A stretch of 45,493 nt of DNA from Muribaculaceae bacterium (GCA_017453505.1 JAFTEU010000124.1:1-45493); one strand, 5' to 3'; numbered from the stretch's first letter, positions 8,385 to 17,726 are shown. The notes: generated by a model not told the origin, from the sequence alone. Made by a program: numbers and translations.

Positions 8385-8754
8385 TAATTTATCGATTTTT
8401 TTTGAGATAAAAATGTTGAATGCCATTTTGAGGCATGATGAACCTGTTTATCTATCATCTCGGCCTGACTTCTTGGGGTTGTCAGGTGATGATTGACAGA
8501 TAAATATGAATAGCAAATAACGTGCCAATAGCAGAAATGCCTTGTTCACGTCAATTGCTGCCACCACAATATAGTAACAACGGGTTAAAAATTCGTGAAG
8601 ATGAACAGTTTTTTCTCCTCTGTTACATTCCTATCAAAACACTAGAGATTGGCTGCTATGTCGTGGACATTGTTGCTTGCCAGGGATGATGGGTTTGGCA
8701 TTAGGGGGTGGATGCGTTGCCGTGGGCGGGTTTTTGGGCGCCCTTGCAATACTG
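8385..8754. other. intergenic region with a long multi-stem hairpin
   Basis: No credible coding frame lies in this stretch. It holds one marked structure at 8447-8504, where TTTATCT/AGATAAA, ATCATC/GATGAT and CCTGAC/GTCAGG nest into one interrupted hairpin. It could be a processed RNA, a terminator of the small gene at 8755-8943, or a DNA structure. Nothing else recognisable was seen. Confidence 0.5.
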
Positions 8755-8943
8755 TCACGACACAGACAGTCTCTCGTGTTCACTGTTGATCAACTGCTCC
8801 ACAACAGCGGCTAGCGGCTTCTCTAATGTGGCGGCTAGCTCTTTGAGTCTCGTTTTAGTGTCCTCTGAAATAAGGATTGATAACTGCACTCGTTTTCCGT
8901 AAATTCTGGGTCTTCCGGCACCAGGTCTTGATCCTCCTCTCAT
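8755..8943 (-). CDS. small ribbon-helix-helix-like DNA-binding protein
   Basis: A 62-residue protein that begins with a basic Gly/Arg/Pro motif (RGGSRPGAGRPR), often seen at the N-terminus of small DNA-binding and phage/plasmid proteins. It is followed by a strand-helix-helix pattern (KRVQLSILISEDTKTRLKEL then AAVVEQLINSEHERL) resembling CopG/Arc-type ribbon-helix-helix regulators. No partner toxin or mobility gene is adjacent. A -7-like TATCTTTG lies on the minus strand at 9056-9049, about 105 bases upstream. Function as a regulator is inference. Confidence 0.6.
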   Translation of the reverse strand: MRGGSRPGAGRPRIYGKRVQLSILISEDTKTRLKELAATLEKPLAAVVEQLINSEHERLSVS

Positions 8944-9165
8944 AATATTACATGGGGTTGTGAGATTGTCTGTTTTTAATGGCCGGCAGCAAGGTGCTGG
9001 GTGGCCTCTAAAAATAAATCAATCTCTGGTGAATATTGTTCTGCTTTGCAAAGATATAGCTATTTTTTGTATTTTCGGTAATTTTTCTGCAAAAAAAATC
9101 ATTTATTTTTCAAATTACATAACATATCATCATGATTTTGGGTCTCCCCTAAGAGGATGGTAACA

Positions 9166-9199
9166 ATGATGGCAGCGGCTGGAATGCCACTGCCATCAT
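9166..9199 (-). terminator. hairpin after htrA
   Basis: Ten-base arms ATGATGGCAG/CTGCCATCAT with further inner pairing lie 30 bases after the htrA stop. There is no T-run, so termination is likely but not certain. Confidence 0.55.
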
Positions 9200-9228
9200 G
9201 ATGGGTCGTGTATGCTTTTTTCAGCTGA

Positions 9229-10752
9229 TCAATCAGCGTCGTCGTCACTTAGGTCGACGGCATAGTATACCTTCTTGCCGGTGGGGTAGAAGCCGGTGAT
9301 GAACATCACCTTGTCGCTGTCACTGCTGCGCATGATCTGGTTGTAGATGTTCTCTACGTCGTCACGGGAATCAACGGGGATGTTGTTGATGTCCGAGATG
9401 ATGAAACCGTCACGGATGCCGGCACTCTTGAACTTGCCGGTCTTGATGCCGACAACCTTCAGGCCCTTTGAGATGCCGAGGTCTTCTTTTTCCTGCTCGC
9501 TGAGTTCGGTGAAGGCGCATCCCAGCGACATGACGTCGCTCTGCTTGGTCATCTTGGTGTTGCCCTGGTCGTTCTGGAAGGTGACGGTCGTCTTGTGCAG
9601 TTTGTTATCGCGATAGTACTCCACCTCGGCCTTGTCACCAGGACGCAGCTTGTTCATCTCTTCCTGCAAGCCGCCGCTGTCCTTGATGCGTGCACCGTTC
9701 AGTCTGACGATGACATCACCCTCGTGCAGGCCGGCGGCCTTGGCGGCACCACGGTCGGTGATCTTGGCGACATAGATGCCCTCGTTGGTGGCGGCAATGC
9801 CTTCCTCCTTGGCCTTCTCGGCGGTCAGCTCAGAGTACTGGATGCCCAGCACGGCGCGCTGTACGGTGCCATATTGCTTGATGTCGGTGATGACCTTCTT
9901 GACGGTGTTGCTGGGGACGGCAAATGAGCATCCGCTGTAGTTCCCCGTCTGGGAATAAATCATGGTGTTGATGCCGATGAGCTCGCCAGCGGTGTTGACC
10001 AGTGCGCCACCCGAGTTGCCGGGGTTGACGGCTGCGTCATGCTGGATGAATGCCTTAATGCCGGTGTTGTCGCTGGTGTTCATGCCGCGTGCCTTGGCAC
10101 TGATGATGCCGGCGGTGACGGTCGAGTTGAATCCGAAGGGGTTACCCACGGCGACGCACCATTGCCCTACCTTGACATCATCACTGTTGCCGATGTTGAT
10201 GGCAAACAGGTTCTTGGCGTTGATCTTGATCAGCGCGATGTCGGTTTGCTCGTCGGTGCCGATGACGGTAGCGTTGAACTGGCGGTTGTCATTGAGGGTG
10301 ACCTCCAGCTTCTCGGCGCCATTGATGACGTGGTTGTTGGTCACGATGTAACCATCGGAGCTGATGATCACACCCGACCCCATTCCCGTGGGTTGAGGTT
10401 CGCTCTGCTGTTGCTTGCGTTGGCGCTGTCCCTGACCGTAACCGGGGCCGAAGAAGAACTCAAACGGGTCAATGAAGTCGTAGCTCCTTTGCTGGGTGAA
10501 GACCTTGATGCTGACGACACAGTTGATGGTGCTCTCGGCTACATCGGTGAAGTCACGGCTCAGGTCTACAGGCCTAGCAGATGATGTGGCCACATACCCG
10601 TCGGCCTGGGTAGTGGCTGCTTCCTTGCTCACCACATAGGTATCGGTAATGATGCCTTTCTTCTGCAATTCACTTGTTGCCATCATGGTGGCCGCCGATC
10701 CCAGGATTGACGCTCCCACGAGCATGATAGCCAATTTCAAATTCTGTTTCAT
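9229..10752 (-). CDS. degP: periplasmic serine protease/chaperone, HtrA/DegP family
   Basis: A 507-residue Do-family protease exported by an N-terminal hydrophobic signal (residues 7-26). The trypsin-like catalytic triad is intact: His141 in TNNHVINGA, Asp171 in TDIALIKI and Ser247 in NPGNSGGAL. Two PDZ domains follow, the first around residues 290-385 (AVLGIQYSEL, GLHEGDVIVRLNG) and a second in the last 100 residues (KSAGIRDGFIISDIN). The enzyme degrades misfolded envelope proteins. It is transcribed alone. In the context of this window it is the quality-control protease beside many secreted proteases. Confidence 0.95.
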   Translation of the reverse strand: MKQNLKLAIMLVGASILGSAATMMATSELQKKGIITDTYVVSKEAATTQADGYVATSSARPVDLSRDFTDVAESTINCVVSIKVFTQQRSYDFIDPFEFFFGPGYGQGQRQRKQQQSEPQPTGMGSGVIISSDGYIVTNNHVINGAEKLEVTLNDNRQFNATVIGTDEQTDIALIKINAKNLFAINIGNSDDVKVGQWCVAVGNPFGFNSTVTAGIISAKARGMNTSDNTGIKAFIQHDAAVNPGNSGGALVNTAGELIGINTMIYSQTGNYSGCSFAVPSNTVKKVITDIKQYGTVQRAVLGIQYSELTAEKAKEEGIAATNEGIYVAKITDRGAAKAAGLHEGDVIVRLNGARIKDSGGLQEEMNKLRPGDKAEVEYYRDNKLHKTTVTFQNDQGNTKMTKQSDVMSLGCAFTELSEQEKEDLGISKGLKVVGIKTGKFKSAGIRDGFIISDINNIPVDSRDDVENIYNQIMRSSDSDKVMFITGFYPTGKKVYYAVDLSDDDAD

Positions 10753-10824
10753 GTTGTTTTATTGTTAATTTATTGTCGATTTTAATTGTTTGGATTGTTA
10801 ATTTTAACTTTTCAAATTTTGTGC

Positions 10825-10854
10825 CAAATGTACAACTAAAAATGACATGTGCAA
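10825..10854 (-). promoter_or_regulatory. htrA promoter
   Basis: Minus-strand TTG (10854-10852), a 19-base spacer and TACATTTG (10832-10825) fit the Bacteroidota consensus. They lie about 75 bases upstream of the htrA start. Confidence 0.6.
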
Positions 10855-10971
10855 TGCGAAATCTCACGTTTTTAAACTAAATTAATAGCATTGTAATCAT
10901 TTTTATATAGTTTTACATTACAACTTTGGCAAATAACATAAAATGACAAATTGAATTGTGATAACAGAAAA

Positions 10972-11006
10972 GAGATGTCATGGGGTGACACCATGGCATG
11001 GGTCTC
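10972..11006 (-). terminator. terminator of the dxs-trkA-trkH operon
   Basis: On the minus strand GAGA/TCTC and GTCATGG/CCATGGC (one G-U pair) stack into one stem followed by TTTTC, directly after the trkH stop codon. Confidence 0.65.
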
Positions 11007-11009
11007 GTG

Positions 11010-12491
11010 TCAGTCTTTCTTCCAGAAGGATCGCGTGAAGATGACCAGAACCGTGAATAGTTCTAGACGGCCGATCATCATTTCAAAGGCCAGTACCCAC
11101 TTAGCTCCGGCGTGGAGCGATACCCACGACCCGTTGGCTCCGGTGACACCGTGGCCGATTCCCACATTACTGATGGCCGACATCGATGTGTACATCGCGT
11201 CAAACACAGGCAGGCCGAAGAAGGTCAAGTACAGTGCCACCACCATAATAATAAGGATATAGACTGTAAAGAAGGTGTTCACCTTGTTCACGACGTGATT
11301 GGGGACGGGCTTTCCGTCAACATGGACAGCGCGCACCGAGTTGGTGTGCAGGACGCGGTAGAACTCGTTAGCTGTGTTTTTCAGTAGCACGATCAGGCGG
11401 TCCATCTTGGCACCGCCCGAAGTCGATCCGGCCATGCCTCCAAAGAACATCATCACCATGAGCACCACCGTCACAAACTCGCCGCTGTCCTCGTAGTCAA
11501 ACGTGGAGAATCCAGTCGATGTGATGGCCGACAGCGTGTCAAACGCACTGTAGATGAAGCGGTCGCCGTGAGTGTCAAGAAAACCCTTGTAGGACATGTA
11601 GCCCATGATGGCGATTGTGGTGATGAGCGTCGTCATGCAATACCATCTCAAGGTGTTGTTCTTGGTCAGGCGCTTGAAGTTGCCACGTCCCACGGCAGCG
11701 ATGAGAGAGAAACTGATGCCGCCGATGAACATGAAGATGATGACGACGATGAAGACATAGCTCGATTGCCAGTAATCGATGCCGATGTTCTTGGTAGAGT
11801 AGCCGCCGGTCGAGGTGGTTGTCATGGCGTGGCAGACGGCATCAAACCAGTCCATTGGACCAATGTAGAGCAGCGCTGTCAATAACGCAGTGAGTCCGAT
11901 GTAGATGATCCACAAGTCCTTTGCCGTCTGGCTCACGCGGGGGCGCAACCGCTCGTGGGTAATGCCGGTTACCTCGGCGTTGAACAGGGCAATACCGCCC
12001 TTCTTGTTGAGCATGGGGATGACGGCAAGCGTGAACAGGATGATTCCCATGCCTCCAATCCACTGGGTCATGGCACGCCAGAAGAGTACACCCCGTGGGA
12101 TTTCCTCGACATATCTTATCACGCTCGAGCCCGTGGTCGTGAAGCCTGCCATGGTCTCAAAGAAAGCGTCGGTCACATTATTGAATGTGTCGCTGAAGAG
12201 GTAGGGCAGCATGCCGAACAGTGAGAAGAACACCCAGATGATGGCGGTCAGCATCAATCCCTCGCGCTTGTGCATCGACGTGCTGTGGGGCCTGATGCCG
12301 AAGGCCATCGCGGCACCCACACCGGCGGTGATGGCAGCGCTGTAGATGAATGAACGCAATGCCGTGGGCTCATTGAACCACCATGAGACAGCCAGCGGCA
12401 ACAGCATGAAGGCCGCCTCGATGAGCAACAGCCATCCCTGCATGCGCAGCACGATGGCAAAATTGATGTTCTGGTTCTTGAGTCTGGGCAT
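11010..12491 (-). CDS. trkH: Trk-type potassium uptake channel subunit
   Basis: A 493-residue inner-membrane protein with many hydrophobic segments. It belongs to the TrkH/KtrB superfamily, where four repeated membrane-pore-membrane units line a K+ path. Pore-loop signatures are visible: TMAGFTTTGSSVI, TTTSTGGYSTKN, AITSTGFSTFD and SAISNVGIGHG, each supplying the conserved Gly of the selectivity filter. The N-terminal half includes TQWIGGMGIILFTLAVIP, typical of the family. It is the last gene of an operon, 30 bases after trkA, whose product gates the channel. Confidence 0.95.
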   Translation of the reverse strand: MPRLKNQNINFAIVLRMQGWLLLIEAAFMLLPLAVSWWFNEPTALRSFIYSAAITAGVGAAMAFGIRPHSTSMHKREGLMLTAIIWVFFSLFGMLPYLFSDTFNNVTDAFFETMAGFTTTGSSVIRYVEEIPRGVLFWRAMTQWIGGMGIILFTLAVIPMLNKKGGIALFNAEVTGITHERLRPRVSQTAKDLWIIYIGLTALLTALLYIGPMDWFDAVCHAMTTTSTGGYSTKNIGIDYWQSSYVFIVVIIFMFIGGISFSLIAAVGRGNFKRLTKNNTLRWYCMTTLITTIAIMGYMSYKGFLDTHGDRFIYSAFDTLSAITSTGFSTFDYEDSGEFVTVVLMVMMFFGGMAGSTSGGAKMDRLIVLLKNTANEFYRVLHTNSVRAVHVDGKPVPNHVVNKVNTFFTVYILIIMVVALYLTFFGLPVFDAMYTSMSAISNVGIGHGVTGANGSWVSLHAGAKWVLAFEMMIGRLELFTVLVIFTRSFWKKD

Positions 12492-12521
12492 AAATGATAT
12501 TCTTGTTTCTGGTTGAGTCGT

Positions 12522-13853
12522 TTATGAGAAATACTTGTCGAGCTTGTGTATTGCCCCTTGCAGGCAGAAGACCACTACATGGTCCCCGGCCTGGATGCGG
12601 GTGCTGCCATTGACGAGTTGCCCCTTGCCGTCGCGCACGAGACCGGCTATCGTGAAGTCGCGGCTCAGCTTCAGATCCTTGACATCGGCCTTTGTCACGC
12701 GGTCGCCTTCCTCGACGATGACTTCGGCCACCTCGGCATCGGCCAGGGCCAGACAGCGGGCGTTATCCTCATCAGCGTCGATCATGATCTGGTAGATGCG
12801 GCTGGATGCCAACAGCTTCTTGTTGACGATAGTGCCGATGTTCAGGGCCTCGGCCTCATAGATGAACTGGATGTCCTCGACCTGGGCGATGGTTTTGGCC
12901 ACGCTGTTGGTCTTGGCTATCATGCAGGCCATCATGTTGACGGCACTGTTCTCTCCCAGTGCGATAAAGGCGTCATAGTTGCTCACGCTCTCCTCCTCAC
13001 TGATCTCGCTGTCGCGGAAGTTGCCTTGCACCAGCTTGCAGTTGGGATAGCGCTGAGACAGCTCATCACAACGTTGCATGTCCTCCTCGATGACCTTGAT
13101 GTCAATATTCTTGCCCAGCTTCTTGATGAGTTGCTCGGCGATGTCGTTGCCGCCCACGATGAGCATGTTGTCAACAGGAGTTTGTATCTTGCCGCAGACC
13201 TCTCTCACCTCGTCAATGTGGTCGCGGGTAGTGGCAACATAGATGATATCATTCTCGAGCACACGGTCATCGCCTCGGGGGATGATGATCTCGCGGTCGC
13301 GTTTGATGGCCGACACGTGAAGGAAGTCGCTGATGTTAGACACATCCTTGAGCATCTGGCCGACGATGATAGCGTTGGAGCGCACCTTCACGCCCACGAC
13401 AATGAGCTCGCCGTCGAACAGTTCAAACCAGTTACGGGCCCACGTGCGCTTGAGCGCACTTGCGATTTCCTTGGCGGCTAGCATCTCGGGGTAAATCAGG
13501 TGATCGATGCCCAGGTTGGTGATGTGTAACCGCCACTTGGGGTTGAAGAACTCGTCGTTGTCAACGCGCGCGACGGTCTTCTTGGCTCCCAGGCGCTTGG
13601 CCATCGAGCAGGCCAGGATGTTGCGGGCCTCGCTCTTGGTGACGGCGATGAACAGGTCACACAGGCCCGTCTTGATGGCGTTCAGGTCGCTGAAGGAGAT
13701 GGCGCTACCCTGATGGGTGAGCAGGTTATAGTTCTCGAGGGGCTCGAGTTTCTTGTTATCAACGTCCATGACGATGATGTCCTGCTCCTCGACGCTGAGC
13801 ATCTTGGCTAGATGGGTCCCGACTTCTCCTGCGCCGGCAATAACGATTCTCAT
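12522..13853 (-). CDS. trkA: Trk potassium uptake regulatory subunit
   Basis: A 443-residue cytosolic protein with two tandem RCK units. Each has a Rossmann nucleotide-binding fold: GAGEVGTHLAKML with VMDVD at the N-terminus, and MLIVGGNDIAEQLIKKL with VIEEDMQR in the second half. Each is followed by a TrkA-C domain (one around residues 140-225, one in the last 80 residues). It binds NAD(H) or adenine nucleotides and controls TrkH. It sits 9 bases downstream of dxs and 30 bases upstream of trkH, so the two Trk subunits are made together. Confidence 0.95.
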   Translation of the reverse strand: MRIVIAGAGEVGTHLAKMLSVEEQDIIVMDVDNKKLEPLENYNLLTHQGSAISFSDLNAIKTGLCDLFIAVTKSEARNILACSMAKRLGAKKTVARVDNDEFFNPKWRLHITNLGIDHLIYPEMLAAKEIASALKRTWARNWFELFDGELIVVGVKVRSNAIIVGQMLKDVSNISDFLHVSAIKRDREIIIPRGDDRVLENDIIYVATTRDHIDEVREVCGKIQTPVDNMLIVGGNDIAEQLIKKLGKNIDIKVIEEDMQRCDELSQRYPNCKLVQGNFRDSEISEEESVSNYDAFIALGENSAVNMMACMIAKTNSVAKTIAQVEDIQFIYEAEALNIGTIVNKKLLASSRIYQIMIDADEDNARCLALADAEVAEVIVEEGDRVTKADVKDLKLSRDFTIAGLVRDGKGQLVNGSTRIQAGDHVVVFCLQGAIHKLDKYFS

Positions 13854-13862
13854 ATATCTGTT

Positions 13863-15785
13863 TTATTGTGGTTTCTTGTCAAGAAGTTCGATGATGGCTC
13901 TCTCCAGTGACTGGGCATCCATGCCGCATCGTTCATATAGCTCGGCTACGGTTCCCTGGTGCACAAATTCGTCCTGAACGCCCAGCATCTTAAGCCGTGT
14001 TGTGCAGCTGTGTTGCGTGATCCACTCGGACACTGCCGACCCCAGGCCGCCCACGACGGTGCCGTCCTCAATGGTGATGATGCTGTGGTAGTGGCTGGTG
14101 ACCTCGGTGAGGATATCTTCGTCGATGGGCTTCAGGAATATCATGTCATAATGACCCACCTGGATGCCGCGCTCTTTCAGGCGACTGACGACATCAATGA
14201 CCTCGTTGCCGATGTGGCCGATGCTCAACACGGCTACACCGTTGCCCTCGCTCATGCGGCGGCCTTTACCGATGGGCAGCGCCTGCATCTCGTTGTGCCA
14301 GTCGGCGATGATGCCTTTGCCGCGCGGGTAGCGGATGGCGAATGGGCCGACACCCTCTTGCTGAGCCGTGTACATCAGGTTGCGCAGGTCGTGTTCGTTG
14401 ATGGGCGATGTGACGGTCATTCCGGGAATGCAGCGCAGATAGGCCAAGTCAAACAGGCCATGGTGCGTCACGCCGTCCTCGCCGACGATGCCGCCGCGGT
14501 CGATGCAGAAGGTCACTGGCAGCCCTTGGATGGCCACATCATGAATGATGGAGTCATAGCCGCGCTGCAGGAAGGTGCTGTAGATGGCGCAGTAGGGGTG
14601 CATGCCGTCCTTGGCCAGGCCGCCGGCAAAGGTCACCGCATGCCCCTCGCTGATGCCCACGTCAAAGGCGCGTCGTGGCATCTCCTCAAGCATCAACGAC
14701 ATTGAGGTGCCGCTGGGCATGGCTGCTGTGATGCCCACAATCTTGTCGTTCTCACGCGCCAACTCGACCAGCGTCTTGCCGAACACGTCCTGGTACTTGA
14801 TCGGGCCGCCCTTGCCGCCCTTGATGCGTTCGCCCGTTTCCTCGTCAAACTTGCCCGGTGCATGCCAGGTGGCGGGATCGGCCTCGGCAGCGGCAAATCC
14901 CTTGCCCTTAACGGTGCGCACGTGGACCAGCTTGGGACCGGTCATGTCCTTGATCTCCCTGAATATCTTAACTAAGCGCTTCACGTCATGCCCGTCATAG
15001 AGGCCGAAGTAGCGGATGTTCAGTCCCTCAAAAATGTTCTGCTGGCCCGAGAACAGCGACTTCAACGCGTTGCTGAAGCGCATGATCAGCCCCTTGCGGT
15101 TGTCGTTGATGACATTGTGGCGGCGCAGGAACTGGTAAGTCTTGTAGCGTAGCTTATTGTAGCGGTGCGATGTGTGCAGGTCGCTCATGTAGGAACTCAG
15201 GGCACCCACGTTGGCATCGATGGCCATATCGTTGTCGTTGAGGACGATAATCAGGTTATTGGGGTTGGTCGTGGCGTTGTTGATGCCCTCAAAGGCAAGC
15301 CCGCCGCTGATGCTGGCATCGCCGATGACAGCGACCACCTTGCGCTCCTGGTTGTCTTGCAGCTCGGCGGCGATGGCCATGCCCAGTGCTGCCGAGATGG
15401 AGTTGGACGCGTGTCCTGCGGTGAAGGTGTCATATTCGCTCTCGGCAGGGTTGGGGAAGCCGCTCAAGCCGTCCAGCTTGCGGTTGTCGTCAAACTGATC
15501 CCGTCGGCCAGTCAATATCTTGTGGGCATAGGCCTGATGCCCCACGTCCCACACCAGCCGGTCATCGGGCGTGTTGAACACGTAGTGTAGTGCCACCACG
15601 ATCTCGACGGCACCCATGCTTGAGGCAAAGTGGCCTGGATTGCTCGATAGCTCGTGTATCATGTATTGCCGCAGCTCGTGGCACACCTGTGGCAGCTTGT
15701 CGATGTCGAGTCTCCTCAGGTCGGCAGGTGTGTCGATGGTGGCCAGCAGCGGACAGTGTTCTTGTATATAGGGCTTTGTTGTCAT
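13863..15785 (-). CDS. dxs: 1-deoxy-D-xylulose-5-phosphate synthase
   Basis: A 640-residue thiamine-diphosphate enzyme that condenses pyruvate and glyceraldehyde 3-phosphate, the first step of the MEP isoprenoid pathway. Family marks include SSNPGHFASSMGAVE, DVGHQAYAHKILTGR and SGFPNPAESEYD in the N-terminal part. The ThDP/Mg2+ motif is GDASISGGLAFEGIN with LNDNDMAID, and VAIQGLPVTFCIDRGGIVGEDGVTHHG lies in the pyrimidine-binding domain as separate conserved blocks. Length is normal. It starts 2 bases after the small membrane protein gene and runs into trkA, so isoprenoid synthesis and K+ uptake share a transcript. Confidence 0.96.
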   Translation of the reverse strand: MTTKPYIQEHCPLLATIDTPADLRRLDIDKLPQVCHELRQYMIHELSSNPGHFASSMGAVEIVVALHYVFNTPDDRLVWDVGHQAYAHKILTGRRDQFDDNRKLDGLSGFPNPAESEYDTFTAGHASNSISAALGMAIAAELQDNQERKVVAVIGDASISGGLAFEGINNATTNPNNLIIVLNDNDMAIDANVGALSSYMSDLHTSHRYNKLRYKTYQFLRRHNVINDNRKGLIMRFSNALKSLFSGQQNIFEGLNIRYFGLYDGHDVKRLVKIFREIKDMTGPKLVHVRTVKGKGFAAAEADPATWHAPGKFDEETGERIKGGKGGPIKYQDVFGKTLVELARENDKIVGITAAMPSGTSMSLMLEEMPRRAFDVGISEGHAVTFAGGLAKDGMHPYCAIYSTFLQRGYDSIIHDVAIQGLPVTFCIDRGGIVGEDGVTHHGLFDLAYLRCIPGMTVTSPINEHDLRNLMYTAQQEGVGPFAIRYPRGKGIIADWHNEMQALPIGKGRRMSEGNGVAVLSIGHIGNEVIDVVSRLKERGIQVGHYDMIFLKPIDEDILTEVTSHYHSIITIEDGTVVGGLGSAVSEWITQHSCTTRLKMLGVQDEFVHQGTVAELYERCGMDAQSLERAIIELLDKKPQ

Positions 15786-15787
15786 GG

Positions 15788-15970
15788 TTACTTGTCAGGA
15801 TTATTTCTCACATATTTCTTGTAGAGAGGCACAAACACGATGATGCCCGACGCGACAATAGTGAAAATCACCATGAAGTCTATCCTTGCCGCCCGGGTGA
15901 GCAACAGCCAGCACAATCCCACCCACAGGAGCAGGATGCATGCAAAGCGTATCATATTACCTGTTGTCAT
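15788..15970 (-). CDS. small membrane protein, first gene of the dxs-trk operon
   Basis: A 60-residue protein with two hydrophobic segments, about residues 7-24 (FACILLLWVGLCWLLLTR) and 30-48 (MVIFTIVASGIIVFVPLYK), and a basic C-terminal tail. It is predicted to be an inner-membrane hairpin. No family is recognised. It ends 2 bases before the dxs start, so it is translationally linked to it, and a -7-like element lies about 35 bases upstream of its start. Confidence 0.7.
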   Translation of the reverse strand: MTTGNMIRFACILLLWVGLCWLLLTRAARIDFMVIFTIVASGIIVFVPLYKKYVRNNPDK

Positions 15971-16005
15971 TGTTGTAGTAGTGTCGTGTTAATGTATGTA
16001 ACCTG

Positions 16006-16013
16006 CAAAGGTA
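16006..16013 (-). promoter_or_regulatory. -7 promoter element of the dxs-trk operon (TACCTTTG)
   Basis: A perfect minus-strand TAnnTTTG element, identical to that of rpoD. No clear TTTG is found at the expected -33 distance. Confidence 0.5.
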
Positions 16014-16050
16014 ATCATTATTTGTGAAACTGAGGCTTCTTGTCAGGTTT

Positions 16051-16101
16051 TTCACGCTTTTTCGTGAAAAAGTGGAGGCGCGATGTCCTCGCGCCCCCAC
16101 T
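16051..16101 (-). terminator. terminator of the first C10 peptidase gene
   Basis: On the minus strand 13-base arms (16101-16089 with 16083-16071, one mismatch) are followed by TTTTTC. A second small hairpin TTCACG/CGTGAA lies at 16051-16068. Confidence 0.8.
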
Positions 16102-16129
16102 GTGGGTTATCGGTTATTCAACCGTTTTA

Positions 16130-17560
16130 TCAAATGTTGCCCTGGAGCAGCATGTCGATCAGCGTGGTCACGTCATCAATGTTGATGCGTCCGTCCTGAT
16201 CCACGTCAGCCTCGGCGGGTGCAGTGTCGGTGTTGCCTTGGAGCAGTATGTCGATCAGCGTGGTCACGTCATCGATGTTGATGCGTCCGTCACCATCCAC
16301 GTCGCCATATTTCACTTGGGGCTGAGGATCGTCGCCACTGGGGGCGTTGGGCGAGACATAACCCTCATAGGGGTACAGGTCAATGATCATGAAGAGGGCA
16401 TCGTTGAACTCCATGTACTGACCTTGAACGGTCACGTTGAAGGCACCGTACTGGAACCAGCCGTCACCGCGGCCATACCAGCCCCAGTTCACGTGGAATA
16501 ACCCATCGGCATCAATACCATCGACAACAAAGGCATGTCCGTCGCCGATATCCTCCATCGAGTAGGGGATGGGGTGGTAGGCCTCGATCTGGGCGGTCAT
16601 GAGTTCAACCCATTCCTCATCGGTGTAGTCGGTTTTGTTCCATGTGTCGCGTGAAGGCCATGCCTCGATGCCGAGGAGCTTGGCGTTTTCGCTGTAGCCC
16701 AACTTGATGAAGCCATCGGTCTGCTTGCGCACATTGCTGCCGCTGCCGCTGGGCGAGAAGTTCATCTCACAGGATTGAGCTGCGTAGTAGCACAACCAGG
16801 CCACTTCATCCTTTTGCTCGTCAGTGATGCCGGGAACCCATGTCAGTGAGCCACTCTCGTTGAACATCGTGTATTGATCGACGATTATATCATAGTCAAT
16901 CGTGCGTGCGGGCAGTGTGGGCTCTTGCACGTTCTGATAAGAGTTGCGGTAGCCAGGCAGGCTAGGCATGTTCTTGGGATATTCCCAGTAGTTAAGGATT
17001 TGCGCCATGGCGAGGCCTGCACATCCCACCGAGCTATAATCCACTTTATAACTATCGGGATCATAGTACTGGGGGCAATGGCGGTTGAAAGGATTACCTT
17101 GGGCCCAATTGCTCTTCATCAACGGGCCGATGGGAGTCCTGCGCTGGGCTGTCTTCATGGGCTGAGTCTCGCCCTTAAAGTTCTTGAGGACCTCGATCTG
17201 ACGTTTGTACCTGCCCAGATAGGCCTTGGTGTTCTCGGGAAGGGCATTCATGTCGATGTTGCCTTGGTCGCCATAGGCGAGCACCTGCTTGGCACGGTCG
17301 TCACCGGCGATGATGACCCAGCCGCCGCCCTTGATGTTGAACACATAGTAGGCATTGCCCTCGACACTCGATTTCTCGGTGTAGACCAGCTTGATGTCGC
17401 TCATGGCGGGAGCATTGAGCATGCCGCGGGTGGCAAGATGTTGCTTGACGAACTGGTTGGCGGCCTGACGGGCGGCCTGTGCGTCGATGCCAGCGGCACT
17501 GGCGGTCATTACACCGGCAAGAGCCAGCACGCAGCTAAGACTTAGTTTCTTGAAGTTCAT
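16130..17560 (-). CDS. secreted C10 (streptopain-like) cysteine peptidase with C-terminal dockerin-like pair
   Basis: A 476-residue exported zymogen. A signal peptide (residues 1-23) is followed by a Spi-type prodomain (about 25-135, with WVIIAGDDRAKQVLAYG) and a C10 catalytic domain. The nucleophile is Cys180 in SSVGCAGLAMAQ, His342 is in GDGHAFVVDG, and Asn358-Trp359 are in FHVNWGWYG; all are intact. Residues 419-476 are two dockerin-I-like repeats, each with a calcium-loop pattern (DVDGDGRINIDD and DVDQDGRINIDD) followed by the helix VTTLIDILLQG. The two repeats are almost identical at the DNA level (96-base offset). The gene has its own -7 element (17629-17622) and its own terminator. Confidence 0.9.
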   Translation of the reverse strand: MNFKKLSLSCVLALAGVMTASAAGIDAQAARQAANQFVKQHLATRGMLNAPAMSDIKLVYTEKSSVEGNAYYVFNIKGGGWVIIAGDDRAKQVLAYGDQGNIDMNALPENTKAYLGRYKRQIEVLKNFKGETQPMKTAQRRTPIGPLMKSNWAQGNPFNRHCPQYYDPDSYKVDYSSVGCAGLAMAQILNYWEYPKNMPSLPGYRNSYQNVQEPTLPARTIDYDIIVDQYTMFNESGSLTWVPGITDEQKDEVAWLCYYAAQSCEMNFSPSGSGSNVRKQTDGFIKLGYSENAKLLGIEAWPSRDTWNKTDYTDEEWVELMTAQIEAYHPIPYSMEDIGDGHAFVVDGIDADGLFHVNWGWYGRGDGWFQYGAFNVTVQGQYMEFNDALFMIIDLYPYEGYVSPNAPSGDDPQPQVKYGDVDGDGRINIDDVTTLIDILLQGNTDTAPAEADVDQDGRINIDDVTTLIDMLLQGNI

Positions 17561-17621
17561 AGTTTTTAATTGATTCGGGTTTATAAATAATTTAAGAAAT
17601 GTGTCGATCGCTTTGATTCGC

Positions 17622-17629
17622 CAAAATTA
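17622..17629 (-). promoter_or_regulatory. -7 promoter element (TAATTTTG) of the first C10 gene
   Basis: A minus-strand TAnnTTTG element 62 bases upstream of the start at 17560. No TTTG is seen at the normal -33 spacing. Confidence 0.45.
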
Positions 17630-17726
17630 TGAATTTTTTTTCAAATTCATCATTTTTTTCAAGAAAAATCGGTGCATGTCCCTGAAAACTTATCGAAACC
17701 TGCTATCCGCCCGTCACTGACCCTCA

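Noticed and set aside
12546-13481. Plus-strand open frame of 311 codons opposite trkA
   Set aside because: Antisense shadow in a GC-rich gene; trkA on the minus strand has full RCK motifs.
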